A stretch of DNA of 39,040 bases from Clostridiales bacterium. GTDB lineage: Bacteria > Bacillota > Clostridia > Oscillospirales > Oscillospiraceae. The position numbers were made by a program, and so were the translations under genes. Shown here piece by piece: positions 14,024-21,782 of the stretch. The notes under the pieces are model-generated. The model was not told the DNA's origin. It saw only the letters and a list, made by a program, of their open reading frames with translations, and ran no database searches. Numbering within the stretch: position 1 is the first letter of the stretch; each line of letters opens with the position of its first letter. The stretch is taken from positions 1 to 39,040 of the forward strand of contig JALFAD010000067.1 of the NCBI GenBank assembly GCA_022772525.1, in the 5' to 3' direction.

Positions 14024-15763
14024 TTAGTGGGCGAACTGACTTTGATAGAGTTTGGCGTAGAAGCCCTGCTTTTTGAGCAGTTCTTCGTGTTTCCCCTGCT
14101 CCACAATGTGCCCGTCCTTCATGACTAAAATCACATCCGCTTCCCGGATGGTGGACAGCCGGTGGGCAACAATAAAGGAGGTACGGCCCTGCATCATGGT
14201 GTCGAAGGCCTTCTGAATCTTGATCTCCGTTCGGGTATCGATGGAGGAGGTCGCCTCGTCCAGGAACAGCATGGGCGGCAGGCACAGCATGACCCGGGCA
14301 ATGCACAGCAGCTGCTTCTGGCCCTGAGACAGGTTTCCGCCGTTTTCGGAAATCTCCGTATCGTAGCCCTTGGGCAGTCGGCGGATGAAGCTGTGGGCGT
14401 GAGCCTGCTTCGCCGCAGTGAGAATCTCTTCTTCCGTGGCGTCCGGCTTGCCCATGGCGATGTTCTCCCGGATGGTTCCCGCCTTGAGCCAGGTATCCTG
14501 AAGTACCATGCCCACACAGTGCCGCAGATCGTCCCGGCGCATATGGCGGGTATTCACGCCGTCCAGAAGGATTTCTCCGCCCTGGGGGTCGTAAAACCGC
14601 ATGAGAAGATTGATAAAGGTGGTTTTTCCGCAGCCCGTGGGGCCGACAATGGCAATCCTCTGGCCCGGTTTTACGCTGAGGTTAAAGTCGTCGATCAGGG
14701 GCTTTTCGGGGACGTAGGAGAATTTCAGGTTGTGAATCTCCACGCTGCCCTGCACCGTCTGGGGACACTGGGGATTCTCCGGCTCAGGGCTGCGCTCCGG
14801 GGCCTCAATCAGCTCGAATACGCGGCCCGCGCAGGCAAGGGCGTTTTGCAGCTCCGTCACCACGCCGGAAATCTCGTTAAAGGGCTTGGTGTACTGGTTG
14901 GCGTAGTTCAGGAAGCTGGTGAGATTGCCCACGGAAATGCCGCCGCCAATGGCGATAAGCGCACCTGTCAGGCCCACACCCGCATAGACTACGGAGTTGA
15001 CAAACCGGGTGCAGGGGTTCACCAGGGATGAGAAGAAAATGGCTTTCAGAGACGCCTTTTGCAGCCGTCCGTTGATCTCGTCGAACTGCTCCATGGAAGC
15101 GTCCTCATGGCCGAAGGCACGAACCACCTTGATATTGCCGATGGTTTCATCGATGAGGCCCGTCTGCTCGCCACGGGTGACGGTTTGCAGCCGGAACATG
15201 GAATAGGTTCGGGTGGCGATGAAGTTCGCAACCAGCAGCGACAGGGGCGTGATGCACACCACCACCAGCGCAATGCCCCAATGGATACGCAGCATGAAGA
15301 GTAGGGTGCCCAGAATGGTCATAATGCCGGTAAACAGCTGGGTAAAGCCCATGAGTAAGCCGTCGGCGAAGGTGTCCACGTCGGCAATGACCCGGCTGAC
15401 AATGTCGCCCTGAGGGTGGGCGTCCAGGTAGCTCAGGGGCAGCTTCTGGATGTGGCTGAAGGCCTCGTTACGGATATCCCGGGTGACCTGATAGGTCATG
15501 CGGTTATTCAGCTCGCTCATGAGCCACTGGGAGAGGGCAGCCACACCTGCACAGATCAGCACGCCCCGCAGATGGACAGACATAGCGGCGAAGTCCACCC
15601 GCCCCGCGTCCACAATGCAGTCGATGGCATTGCCCACCAGAATGGGGATATACAGGGTCATAACCACATAGATGGTCGCCAGAATCAGGGAGGCGATCAG
15701 ACTTCCCCAGTAGCGGCGGATGCGGCGCAGGACTTTTTTCAAAACGGTCATCTGATTATTCAT
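14024..15763 (-). CDS. ABC exporter half-transporter, consensus Walker/degenerate signature subunit
   Basis: 579 residues: six membrane helices, then a nucleotide-binding domain. It has Walker A GPTGCGKTT, Walker B MLFLDEATSSID with the catalytic Glu, and switch histidine FIVAHRLST, but its signature is LSQGQ instead of LSGGQ. This is the pattern of the second subunit of heterodimeric multidrug exporters (BmrCD, TM287/288 type). AAGGAGGCGG precedes the ATG inside the previous gene, with an 8-base overlap, so the two are translated together. The substrate is likely a drug or lipid-like molecule but cannot be told from sequence. Confidence 0.94.
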   Translation of the reverse strand: MNNQMTVLKKVLRRIRRYWGSLIASLILATIYVVMTLYIPILVGNAIDCIVDAGRVDFAAMSVHLRGVLICAGVAALSQWLMSELNNRMTYQVTRDIRNEAFSHIQKLPLSYLDAHPQGDIVSRVIADVDTFADGLLMGFTQLFTGIMTILGTLLFMLRIHWGIALVVVCITPLSLLVANFIATRTYSMFRLQTVTRGEQTGLIDETIGNIKVVRAFGHEDASMEQFDEINGRLQKASLKAIFFSSLVNPCTRFVNSVVYAGVGLTGALIAIGGGISVGNLTSFLNYANQYTKPFNEISGVVTELQNALACAGRVFELIEAPERSPEPENPQCPQTVQGSVEIHNLKFSYVPEKPLIDDFNLSVKPGQRIAIVGPTGCGKTTFINLLMRFYDPQGGEILLDGVNTRHMRRDDLRHCVGMVLQDTWLKAGTIRENIAMGKPDATEEEILTAAKQAHAHSFIRRLPKGYDTEISENGGNLSQGQKQLLCIARVMLCLPPMLFLDEATSSIDTRTEIKIQKAFDTMMQGRTSFIVAHRLSTIREADVILVMKDGHIVEQGKHEELLKKQGFYAKLYQSQFAH

Positions 15764-17483
15764 TGCCCGCCGCCTCCTTTGGGAACTGAGAGTAGTAGAT
15801 TTCCTGATAGGTAGGACAGCTTTCCAGCAGTTCGTCATGGGTGCCCCTGCCCACCAAAAGCCCATCGTCCAGAACCAGAATTTCGTCAGCGTAGCGTACC
15901 GATGCCGCCCGCTGGGAGACGATGAAGGTGGTAGGCGGACTCACCATGTTGCGGATGGCCATTCTCAGGTTGGCATCCGTGGCGTAGTCCAATGCGGAAG
16001 CGCTGTCGTCCAGAATCAGCACCGATGGCTTGCGCACCAGCGCCCGGGCAATGGTCAGGCGCTGACGCTGACCGCCGGAGAAATTGGCTCCCCCCTGCTC
16101 CACCGGAGCATCCAGACCGCCGTCCTTGCCCTGCACCACTTCGCTGGCCTGGGCGGTTTTCAGAGCATTCCACAGCTCATCGTCCGTGGCGTTCTCATTG
16201 CCCCACTTTAGGTTCTGCCGGATGGTGCCTTTGAACAGCACCGCTTTCTGCGGCACCACGCCGATTTTTTGCCGCAAGGAGATCATATCGTAGTCCTGAA
16301 CGTTTTTCCCGTCCAGCAGCACCACGCCCTCTGAGACGTCATAGAGTCTTGGAATCAGGTTCACCAGCGTGGTCTTGCCAGAGCCGGTGCCGCCGATGAT
16401 GCCGATGGTCTGGCCCGGGCGGGCATGGAAGGAAATGTGCTCCAGAGAAGGGCTGGCGGAACCGGCGTAGCGGGCGGTCACGTCCTTGAATTCCACGTCG
16501 CCGGACAGCTTGTCCGCATTCCCTTCGCCGTCACGCTGGTCGCTTTCCAGCTTCAACACAGAAGAAAGGCGGTTGCCGCAGGCTACAGCCTTTGCCAATG
16601 TGATAATCAGGTTGGCCATCTTAATGAGTTCCACCAGAATCTGGGACATGTAGTTATAAAGCGCAATGACCAAGCCCTGAGTCAGGATGCCATGCTCCAC
16701 CTTCACCGCGCCCACGTTCACCAGCAGCACCACTGCCAGATTGATAACCACATAGGTCACGGGGTTCATAAGAGCGGAAATTCGTCCGGCGGACAGCTGG
16801 CGGGTTGTCAGTCCCTCGGTCTGGGCTTTAAAGCCCTCCACTTCGGTGTCCTCCTTGCAGAAGGCCCGGAGCACACGGACGCCCGCCAGATTCTGACGGG
16901 TTGCGGAGGTCACGCCGTCCAGCGCGGACTGAACCCGCTTGTACATGGGCATGGTAATGAGCATAATGCCAAAGACGATGAGGCACAGCACGGGAATCAC
17001 CCCGGCAAACACCAGCGCCGCCTGAAAATCAATGGTAAAGGCCATAATCATGGCGCCAAACACCACAAAGGGTGACCGCAGCAGCAGCCGCAGGGTCAGG
17101 TTCACGCCGTTCTGCACCTGATTGATGTCGGAGGTCATGCGTGTCACCATGGTGGAGGTGCCCAATTGGTCAATCTGGCTGTAGCTGAGGTGCAGAATGT
17201 GCCCCATCAGAACATGGCGCAGCCGTGTGGAGAAGCCCACCGCCGCCACAGCGGAGAAATACTGGGCGCACACCGCCATAATCAGGCCAATGACACCCAG
17301 AGCCACCATCACCAGACACATTTTTACAATGTATCCGGTATCGCCGGTACTGATGCCTCTGTCCACGATGCGCGCCACCACCAGCGGCACCAGCAGCTCA
17401 AAGGTCGCTTCCAAAAGCTTAAACAGCGGGCCCAAAACACACTGCTTTTCGTAGCCTTTCAGATATTTCAGAAGATTTTTCAC
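15756..17483 (-). CDS. ABC exporter half-transporter, degenerate ATP-site subunit
   Basis: 575 residues, the first gene of the pair. It has six membrane helices and a nucleotide-binding domain with Walker A GGTGSGKTT and a good signature FSGGQRQRLTIARAL. The catalytic Glu is replaced by Asp (LILDDSASALD) and the switch His by Gln (FIVSQRAAS). Combined with the partner, one composite ATP site is fully consensus and the other is degenerate. I choose the GTG ending at 17483, preceded by GAGGTGA, over an in-frame GTG three codons upstream. A consensus promoter lies just upstream. Confidence 0.93.
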   Translation of the reverse strand: MKNLLKYLKGYEKQCVLGPLFKLLEATFELLVPLVVARIVDRGISTGDTGYIVKMCLVMVALGVIGLIMAVCAQYFSAVAAVGFSTRLRHVLMGHILHLSYSQIDQLGTSTMVTRMTSDINQVQNGVNLTLRLLLRSPFVVFGAMIMAFTIDFQAALVFAGVIPVLCLIVFGIMLITMPMYKRVQSALDGVTSATRQNLAGVRVLRAFCKEDTEVEGFKAQTEGLTTRQLSAGRISALMNPVTYVVINLAVVLLVNVGAVKVEHGILTQGLVIALYNYMSQILVELIKMANLIITLAKAVACGNRLSSVLKLESDQRDGEGNADKLSGDVEFKDVTARYAGSASPSLEHISFHARPGQTIGIIGGTGSGKTTLVNLIPRLYDVSEGVVLLDGKNVQDYDMISLRQKIGVVPQKAVLFKGTIRQNLKWGNENATDDELWNALKTAQASEVVQGKDGGLDAPVEQGGANFSGGQRQRLTIARALVRKPSVLILDDSASALDYATDANLRMAIRNMVSPPTTFIVSQRAASVRYADEILVLDDGLLVGRGTHDELLESCPTYQEIYYSQFPKEAAGNE

Positions 17484-17506
17484 GTACGTCACCTCATTCC
17501 AGAGGG

Positions 17507-17535
17507 ATTATAGCACTTATCGCCGGGAGGTGCAA
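17507..17535 (-). promoter_or_regulatory. Promoter for the ABC exporter pair
   Basis: On the minus strand: TTGCAC (17530-17535), 17 bp, TATAAT (17507-17512), with an extended TG before the -10 box. Confidence 0.88.
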
Positions 17536-17550
17536 GCATTTGACGGAAAA

Positions 17551-17579
17551 AGTCAGGCAGGATATCCTCCCGCCTGACT
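17551..17579 (-). terminator. Terminator after the BlaR1-like gene
   Basis: AGTCAGGC and GCCTGACT pair around an inner AGGATATCCT palindrome; on the minus strand it is followed by five Ts. Confidence 0.85.
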
Positions 17580-17584
17580 CTTCT

Positions 17585-19801
17585 TCAGTTCGCGAACTGG
17601 GGCGGTTTGCTTTGCATGGCTCCGAACACGGTATTGATCAGTTTTTCCACTTCCTCGAAATTGCCCCAGTATTCCGGCTGCCAACCGCTGTTCTGAAACT
17701 TCCGCTGGGCGCCAAGAAGAATAAACAGGATGTCTCTTCCATCCTCCAGCCGGGCGGTACAGACCGCGTTTGCCGTCCCGCGGTAATACGCAAAGCCGCC
17801 GGTCACGCGGACATCATAAAACTCCGGAATGGTCTGATTGTCAAACAAATAGTTTGTAGTTTGCACCGTTTCTTCCTCCCCGGTGTCCGGGAAGTGGAAC
17901 GTATACGACTTCGTTGACCATATCTTTGACAGGCAGGGGTCAGACAGCATTCGTTTCAACAGGAACAGGGTATCCATGCCCGTTGTGTACTGATCCTCCG
18001 CATAGCCGTAGAGATCGGTATAATTCGTCTCCATACAGGCGTATTTCGCGTACTCGTTCATCTTCGCAACCATGGCTTCCTCGCTGCCGGCATCAAACCG
18101 GGCAAGGACATAGGCTGCATCGTCACAGCCCCGTATCAGCATCAGGGTTAGCAGGTCCTGTACCGTCATCTGCTTCATAGTTTCCAAAGACTGTTTGCCG
18201 TCTGCGGAAGGAACCGAAAGCCGGTATTGTCCGCCCTTATCTCTGAGATAATCCGGCAGGTCGGTAGTATCCACCAATTCCTCCGGAGAGTGATTTTCCA
18301 GCACCACCAGTGCCAACGCGAACTTATTCAGATCGCCGGTTGCAGTTTTCCGGAAGCGCGCATAAGGATACACGATCTTCGTAGTGGTCAGGTCATAGGC
18401 AACGGCATCCATCGCCGTATCAGGCGAATAGGATACAATACCCTCCACCTTTCGCTGCAATATCAGAACTCTGTGGGAATCGGAATTCAGGTCTTCCAAA
18501 TAATAATCGTTATAACCCAGCGCAAGGTTTTTGGAACCCAAATCATCCCGAATCGGAATCGGTTCCAATGTCCCGGTCATTTCGCACAGTCGCCAGTTCT
18601 CCTTGTCACCGTCCATATCCGGGTCAAGGATGGAGATAACGGCACCATGATCTATCTGAAGGATGGTCTGCTCATATACTTCACCGTTATTGTCCCCCAC
18701 CCTCTGGGTTATCACGCCGGATGCCTGATCGATTTCCAGCGTCAGGCCGCCATTGGTGTAGGTGTAGAAGCCTTCCAGCCGCTGATAACCCTCCTCCATC
18801 GGTTGGGTTGCTTTCACAGGCACTGTGGCAGGCTCTGTCTGGATAATCGGTTCTTTTGCTAATTCCTCCTTCGGGTTGGTCAGGAAGCACACCGCCGCGA
18901 TGGCAGTCAGCACAATCACCACGGCAATCACCCAGAGACCGGCCTTCTTGAAATGCAGCACATTTTTAATTCTGGATTTCACGCTGTTCTCCCCAAAAGC
19001 CAGCGGGCACGCCGCCACGGCTCTTCCGGGTGCGGCGCAGGACAGCAGAGCGTAAGAATAGGCCTTCCGCTCCCCTTCCCCCATGCCCGCCACGGCCCGC
19101 TCGTCACAGGCCATTTCCAAATCCCGGCAGAACAGCAGGTAGGCTGCCCAAACCAAAGGGTTAAGCCAGTACACGCAGAGCAGAAGGAATCCCAGTGGCT
19201 TCCACCAGTGGTCGAGGTGGCGCAGATGGGCGTATTCGTGCTTCAGCACATAGGACTGGGTTTCCGGGTTCCTATCCGAGGGCAGATAAATTTTGGGCCG
19301 GACAATCCCCAGAATAAACGGCGTCCGGATGCCATCGCACAGGTAGAGGTTGTCCAGCAGACGCAGGGATACCCGAACCTTTCGGGCAAGCCGGATATAG
19401 CTGATGGTGGCATACAAAAGCATCGCCGCCACACCCGCAAGCCAGATGGCTGAACCAATGGCCAAAACGATCTGCATGGGATTGACGCTGGCTGTCACCG
19501 TGGGGGAAAGATTCTCCGTTATCATCTGGTTTACTGTCTGGTCAATCACAGGGACACCGCTGTCAATCGCCGGGGCCGGGGAATAGGCAATGTCTATGGG
19601 AATGGGCTTCGCCTTGGGAATCAGGCTCAGGGCGCTTTCCACGGAAACCGGCAGGATAAGCCGAAGGCCAACCAGTACCCACAGCCAGAGCAGCAGATTC
19701 CTGGGAACCTTGCGCAGAATCAGCCGAAGAGCCAGCACCGCAAGAATCAGGCAGCTTGCAGAAATGCTCATATTGGCAAGATACAGGAAAATTCGCGTCA
19801 T
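17585..19801 (-). CDS. BlaR1/MecR1-type M56 metalloprotease with inactive PBP-like sensor domain
   Basis: 738 residues. The N-terminal half is an M56 integral membrane protease: helices near 12-30, 37-55, 112-136 and 203-224, zinc motif HEYAH (188-192) and LEMACDERAV (228-237), then a further helix at 288-308. The extracellular half contains, from about 465, a D-Ala-D-Ala-carboxypeptidase-like (S11) domain instead of the class D beta-lactamase-like sensor of classical BlaR1. Its SxxK site reads DLNK (490-493), the SxN site RGC, and KTG is VTG (666-668), so it should not acylate. BlaI overlaps by ATGA. Likely senses a wall precursor, a non-covalent ligand or a partner protein, then cleaves BlaI. 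Confidence 0.88.
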   Translation of the reverse strand: MTRIFLYLANMSISASCLILAVLALRLILRKVPRNLLLWLWVLVGLRLILPVSVESALSLIPKAKPIPIDIAYSPAPAIDSGVPVIDQTVNQMITENLSPTVTASVNPMQIVLAIGSAIWLAGVAAMLLYATISYIRLARKVRVSLRLLDNLYLCDGIRTPFILGIVRPKIYLPSDRNPETQSYVLKHEYAHLRHLDHWWKPLGFLLLCVYWLNPLVWAAYLLFCRDLEMACDERAVAGMGEGERKAYSYALLSCAAPGRAVAACPLAFGENSVKSRIKNVLHFKKAGLWVIAVVIVLTAIAAVCFLTNPKEELAKEPIIQTEPATVPVKATQPMEEGYQRLEGFYTYTNGGLTLEIDQASGVITQRVGDNNGEVYEQTILQIDHGAVISILDPDMDGDKENWRLCEMTGTLEPIPIRDDLGSKNLALGYNDYYLEDLNSDSHRVLILQRKVEGIVSYSPDTAMDAVAYDLTTTKIVYPYARFRKTATGDLNKFALALVVLENHSPEELVDTTDLPDYLRDKGGQYRLSVPSADGKQSLETMKQMTVQDLLTLMLIRGCDDAAYVLARFDAGSEEAMVAKMNEYAKYACMETNYTDLYGYAEDQYTTGMDTLFLLKRMLSDPCLSKIWSTKSYTFHFPDTGEEETVQTTNYLFDNQTIPEFYDVRVTGGFAYYRGTANAVCTARLEDGRDILFILLGAQRKFQNSGWQPEYWGNFEEVEKLINTVFGAMQSKPPQFAN

Positions 19802-20169
19802 ATTTTGCCGCCCCCCTCATAGGTGTCGATCATCCTCCGAATCTCGGAAATGTCCCTGTCTGTCAGATTTCCGCCCTCGGCAAAGGCAGCGATAAAGGCA
19901 GGCAGGGAGCCAGCAAAGGTATCCTCCACGAACCGGCGGCTCTGCCGGGACTGGAATTCCTTCTGGGAGACGATGGAAGTGACAACACCATCCTGATTTT
20001 GAAAAATCCCCCGGTCGCAGAGCTTTTTCAGCACTGTATAGGTGGTGGATTTTTTCCACTCCAATTCCCTTGCGCACAGCTTCACAAGTTCCCCGGAGCT
20101 GAGCGGCTCATTCGCCCAAATCAACTCCGCAAAGCGAGTCTCTACAACGCCCAATCGGAAATCATTCAT
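19798..20169 (-). CDS. blaI: BlaI/MecI-family repressor
   Basis: A 123-residue winged-helix repressor of the BlaI/MecI/CopY family. The DNA-binding part (NDFRLGVVETRFAELIWANEPLSSGELVKLC, KKSTTYTVLKKLCDRGIF) and the C-terminal dimerisation helices (SRRFVEDTFAGSLPAFIAAF, RDISEIRRMIDTYEGG) are clear. It represses by binding palindromes and is inactivated when its BlaR-type partner cleaves it. GAAGGAGGA precedes the ATG. Its promoter carries two palindromic operators. The symbol is by family only; no beta-lactamase gene is in the window. Confidence 0.92.
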   Translation of the reverse strand: MNDFRLGVVETRFAELIWANEPLSSGELVKLCARELEWKKSTTYTVLKKLCDRGIFQNQDGVVTSIVSQKEFQSRQSRRFVEDTFAGSLPAFIAAFAEGGNLTDRDISEIRRMIDTYEGGGKI

Positions 20170-20188
20170 GACTGTTCCTCCTTCAGCC

Positions 20189-20243
20189 GGTCTATTTCTA
20201 TAGACCTTTCCTTTAGTCTATCATCAATAGACCGTTTTGTCAA
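20189..20243 (-). promoter_or_regulatory. blaI promoter with two BlaI-type operators
   Basis: On the minus strand TTGACA (20238-20243), 17 bp, TAGACT (20215-20220). Operator 1 is GTCTAT-N5-ATAGAC (20216-20232), covering the spacer and -10 box. Operator 2 is GGTCTAT-N4-ATAGACC (20189-20206), between the -10 box and the start codon. Two sites of the same sequence suggest cooperative autorepression. Confidence 0.88.
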
Positions 20244-20251
20244 CAAGAAAA

Positions 20252-20275
20252 TCCCAGAGCCATACAGCTCTGGGA
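20252..20275 (-). terminator. Former terminator of tRNA-Thr, now stranded beyond the island
   Basis: TCCCAGAGC/GCTCTGGGA with a 6-base loop, followed on the minus strand by TTTTCTTG. It begins five bases beyond the left tRNA-Thr fragment, exactly where the tRNA terminator would have been before insertion. Confidence 0.8.
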
Positions 20276-20280
20276 AGTCT

Positions 20281-20325
20281 TGGAGCTAGTGACCTGACTC
20301 GAACAGGCGACCTTCTCATTACGAG
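20281..20325 (-). repeat. attL: tRNA-Thr 3' fragment
   Basis: 45 bases identical to 25155-25199, i.e. tRNA-Thr from the 5' edge of the anticodon loop to the CCA. The sequences diverge immediately on both sides. It is the remnant of the original tRNA gene's 3' half displaced by the insertion. Confidence 0.95.
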
Positions 20326-20431
20326 CGCGTCTCAAATCATTTTTTAACTTCTCGTAATGTGCGAAAAGTGCTTGTCTCCCTAGGGCTTTCCGGTTTTGCT
20401 CATCTTGCAGCATTTTGCATTTTCGGGTGTT

Positions 20432-20473
20432 TTAACGCCATTTTTGAGAAATTTTAACGCCAAATTAACGCCA
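20432..20473 (+). repeat. Three TTAACGCCA direct repeats in helical phase
   Basis: Identical 9-mers start at 20432, 20454 and 20465, spaced 22 and 11 bp (two and one helical turns). Position near the attachment site suggests arm-type binding sites for the integrase or excisionase. Confidence 0.65.
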
Positions 20474-20720
20474 AGTTTCGGCCAAGTGCTGTTTCCGAAA
20501 AAGTTGCCGGAACTGACAGGCTTGACATCCCCAACTTTTAAGGGTGGATTCGGGCTTTATTTTCTCAGGTTCAAAAAACGGCAATTCCGAACTTTTACGG
20601 AATCTTTCAAGATAATCCCATGTTCATTGCTTCTTGAAAACCGTTGTCTTTTCTTTGAATACAACAGCAGTATTTCTTATTTGATTATACCCTTTGTTAC
20701 AGTTAATTTCAAGATGAATT

Positions 20721-20745
20721 TAGCACCCGGTTAGGTGCTTTTTTC
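20721..20745 (+). terminator. Terminator in island left arm
   Basis: AGCACC pairs with GGTGCT around a short loop, followed by six Ts on the plus strand. No plus-strand gene is evident upstream; it may shield the island or end an unrecognised transcript. Confidence 0.7.
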
Positions 20746-20773
20746 ATATACACTTTTAAGAAAGGAGCCGCGA

Positions 20774-20905
20774 ATTATCCCTCATCAACCCCCTGAATCT
20801 ATAAGCAGCATTTACAGCATTCCCATCGATCAGCTCCATCCTCACCCAGATAATCTCCCAGAAGAACAGGAGCTGTTGCGAATTAGCGCAACAGCTCCCT
20901 TATGA
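20774..20905 (+). pseudogene. ParB N-terminal-like fragment
   Basis: An open stretch of 43 codons reading SIPIDQLHPHPDNLPEEQEL in the middle strongly resembles the start of ParB-like proteins (IPIDQLxPHPDNPR). The frame opens with ATT just after AAAGGAG (20761-20767) and has no ATG/GTG/TTG start at that position. The C-terminal end runs into a perfect 12-bp hairpin and stops, so the ParB domain is cut after about 20 residues. Likely a decayed or recombination-truncated partition or regulator gene of the element. An AUU-initiated mini-protein is possible but unlikely. Confidence 0.5.
20869..20898 (-). terminator. Hairpin ending the island's minus-strand gene cluster
   Basis: GGAGCTGTTGCG and CGCAACAGCTCC form a perfect 12-bp stem directly after the last minus-strand stop; a moderate T/C-rich run follows on the minus strand. 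Confidence 0.75.
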
Positions 20906-21091
20906 TTAATCCATATCTGCTTCGCTAGGCATGGGAGTCCACCCTAAATTCAATGCTCTCAGCAACGCATAGTGAACACCATACACAGAATTGGTTTTTA
21001 CTTGCGGAGAAAGATTATATATTTCCCGCTCTCTATAGCAGAATCTAAACAAATCATTCCCATGGCGATCTTTCTCATAGTAGCAAATCAT
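20906..21091 (-). CDS. Small island protein, unknown
   Basis: 61 residues starting MICYYEKDRHGNDLFRFCYR and ending LGWTPMPSEADMD. The start is inferred: the ATG lies eight bases after the stop of the upstream gene, allowing re-initiation, but there is no good ribosome site. The frame continues upstream over the neighbour without a start of its own. Aromatic-rich, no recognisable domain. It could also be the out-of-frame tail of the previous gene after a frameshift. Confidence 0.45.
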   Translation of the reverse strand: MICYYEKDRHGNDLFRFCYREREIYNLSPQVKTNSVYGVHYALLRALNLGWTPMPSEADMD

Positions 21092-21098
21092 ATTCAAA

Positions 21099-21293
21099 TC
21101 ATACAGCAGTTTCCAGATCGTCAATCTTTCCCTGAATGGTGATTGCCTCGGTAGAAAGCCCTTTGTCCTGAGAAACGAGGGATCTGAGCTTTCCTTTGTT
21201 GATGGTGAGTTCGTTCTGAACGGCCTCAATTTTTGCCTTGTACTCGTTCAGACCCTTTACTGGGTATCCCCAAAAAGTAGTATTGTTTTCCAT
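21099..21293 (-). CDS. Small coiled-coil island protein, unknown
   Basis: 64 residues: MENNTTFWGYPVKGLNEYKAK then a heptad-like helix (IEAVQNELTINKGKLRSLVSQ ... IQGKIDDLETAV split by a short turn). The ATG ending at 21293 follows AAGAAAGAGTG; a GTG three codons upstream is less likely. Probably a short coiled-coil protein. No function is assigned. Confidence 0.55.
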   Translation of the reverse strand: MENNTTFWGYPVKGLNEYKAKIEAVQNELTINKGKLRSLVSQDKGLSTEAITIQGKIDDLETAV

Positions 21294-21308
21294 AAAAATC
21301 ACTCTTTC

Positions 21309-21554
21309 TTATAAATATTTTTCGATGAAATCGGTCATTTCCCGGTGCAGAGATTCCAGTCTCTCCGGGCATTTGGTCTCCAGGCAGATAGCGCGATCGA
21401 TCTCGAACTGGAACACCCTATCGGAAATCACCTTGATCGTTCTATCATCCCCGGAGGCTTTGCCGAGCGCCTTGTCGATCTTCTCTTTGAGAGCAATGTC
21501 TCTCGGATCAGTCAAACCAGACTTCCGGCTCTGGGGTATGTGCTTCAGATTCAT
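21309..21554 (-). CDS. Small island protein, unknown
   Basis: 81 residues, hydrophilic, with many charged residues (LTDPRDIALKEKIDKALGK, FEIDRAICLETKCPERLESL). AAAGGAG eight bases before the ATG at 21554 supports the start. It sits between the excisionase-like gene and the coiled-coil protein on the same strand. No domain recognised. Confidence 0.65.
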   Translation of the reverse strand: MNLKHIPQSRKSGLTDPRDIALKEKIDKALGKASGDDRTIKVISDRVFQFEIDRAICLETKCPERLESLHREMTDFIEKYL

Positions 21555-21578
21555 GCCTTTCACTCCTTTCCGCTGTAG

Positions 21579-21770
21579 TTAGCCCCTGGGGGACATTCCT
21601 ATCGTATTGCAATACTGGAGGAGGGAATCGGTATTGACATAATACTTCTTTCCGCTTCGGATGTGCTGGATCTTATTCTCCAGGCAGAGCCGACGGATAC
21701 AGCAGTATGTCAGGCCGGTGAGCGTTACCGCTTCTTTGATGGGGATCATCATTTTCACAGCGTTCTCCAT
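21579..21770 (-). CDS. Excisionase-like DNA-binding protein
   Basis: 63 residues with the compact winged-helix pattern of excisionase/MerR-type proteins: IPIKEAVTLTGLTYCCIRRL, then LENKIQHIRSGKKYYVNTDSLLQY. Such proteins bend DNA at attachment sites and steer the integrase towards excision. A perfect AGGAGGTGAT precedes the ATG at 21770. Its position, oriented opposite to the integrase and on the repressed minus-strand unit, fits an excision function. The assignment rests on fold pattern only. Confidence 0.75.
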   Translation of the reverse strand: MENAVKMMIPIKEAVTLTGLTYCCIRRLCLENKIQHIRSGKKYYVNTDSLLQYCNTIGMSPRG

Positions 21771-21782
21771 GATTATCACCTC

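Larger units (their letters stand above)
20326..20773. other. Left arm of island, no credible gene, three phased repeats
   Basis: AT-richer DNA between the left attachment repeat and the first short reading frame. A 112-codon plus-strand frame exists here, but it lacks a ribosome site and reads like random sequence. The visible content is three TTAACGCCA copies at 20432, 20454 and 20465 and a plus-strand terminator at 20721. Confidence 0.6.

Noticed and set aside
20396-20734. 112-codon plus-strand frame in the island left arm
   Set aside because: No ribosome site, amino-acid content typical of AT-rich noncoding DNA (many Phe/Leu/Lys), and it contains the phased repeats.
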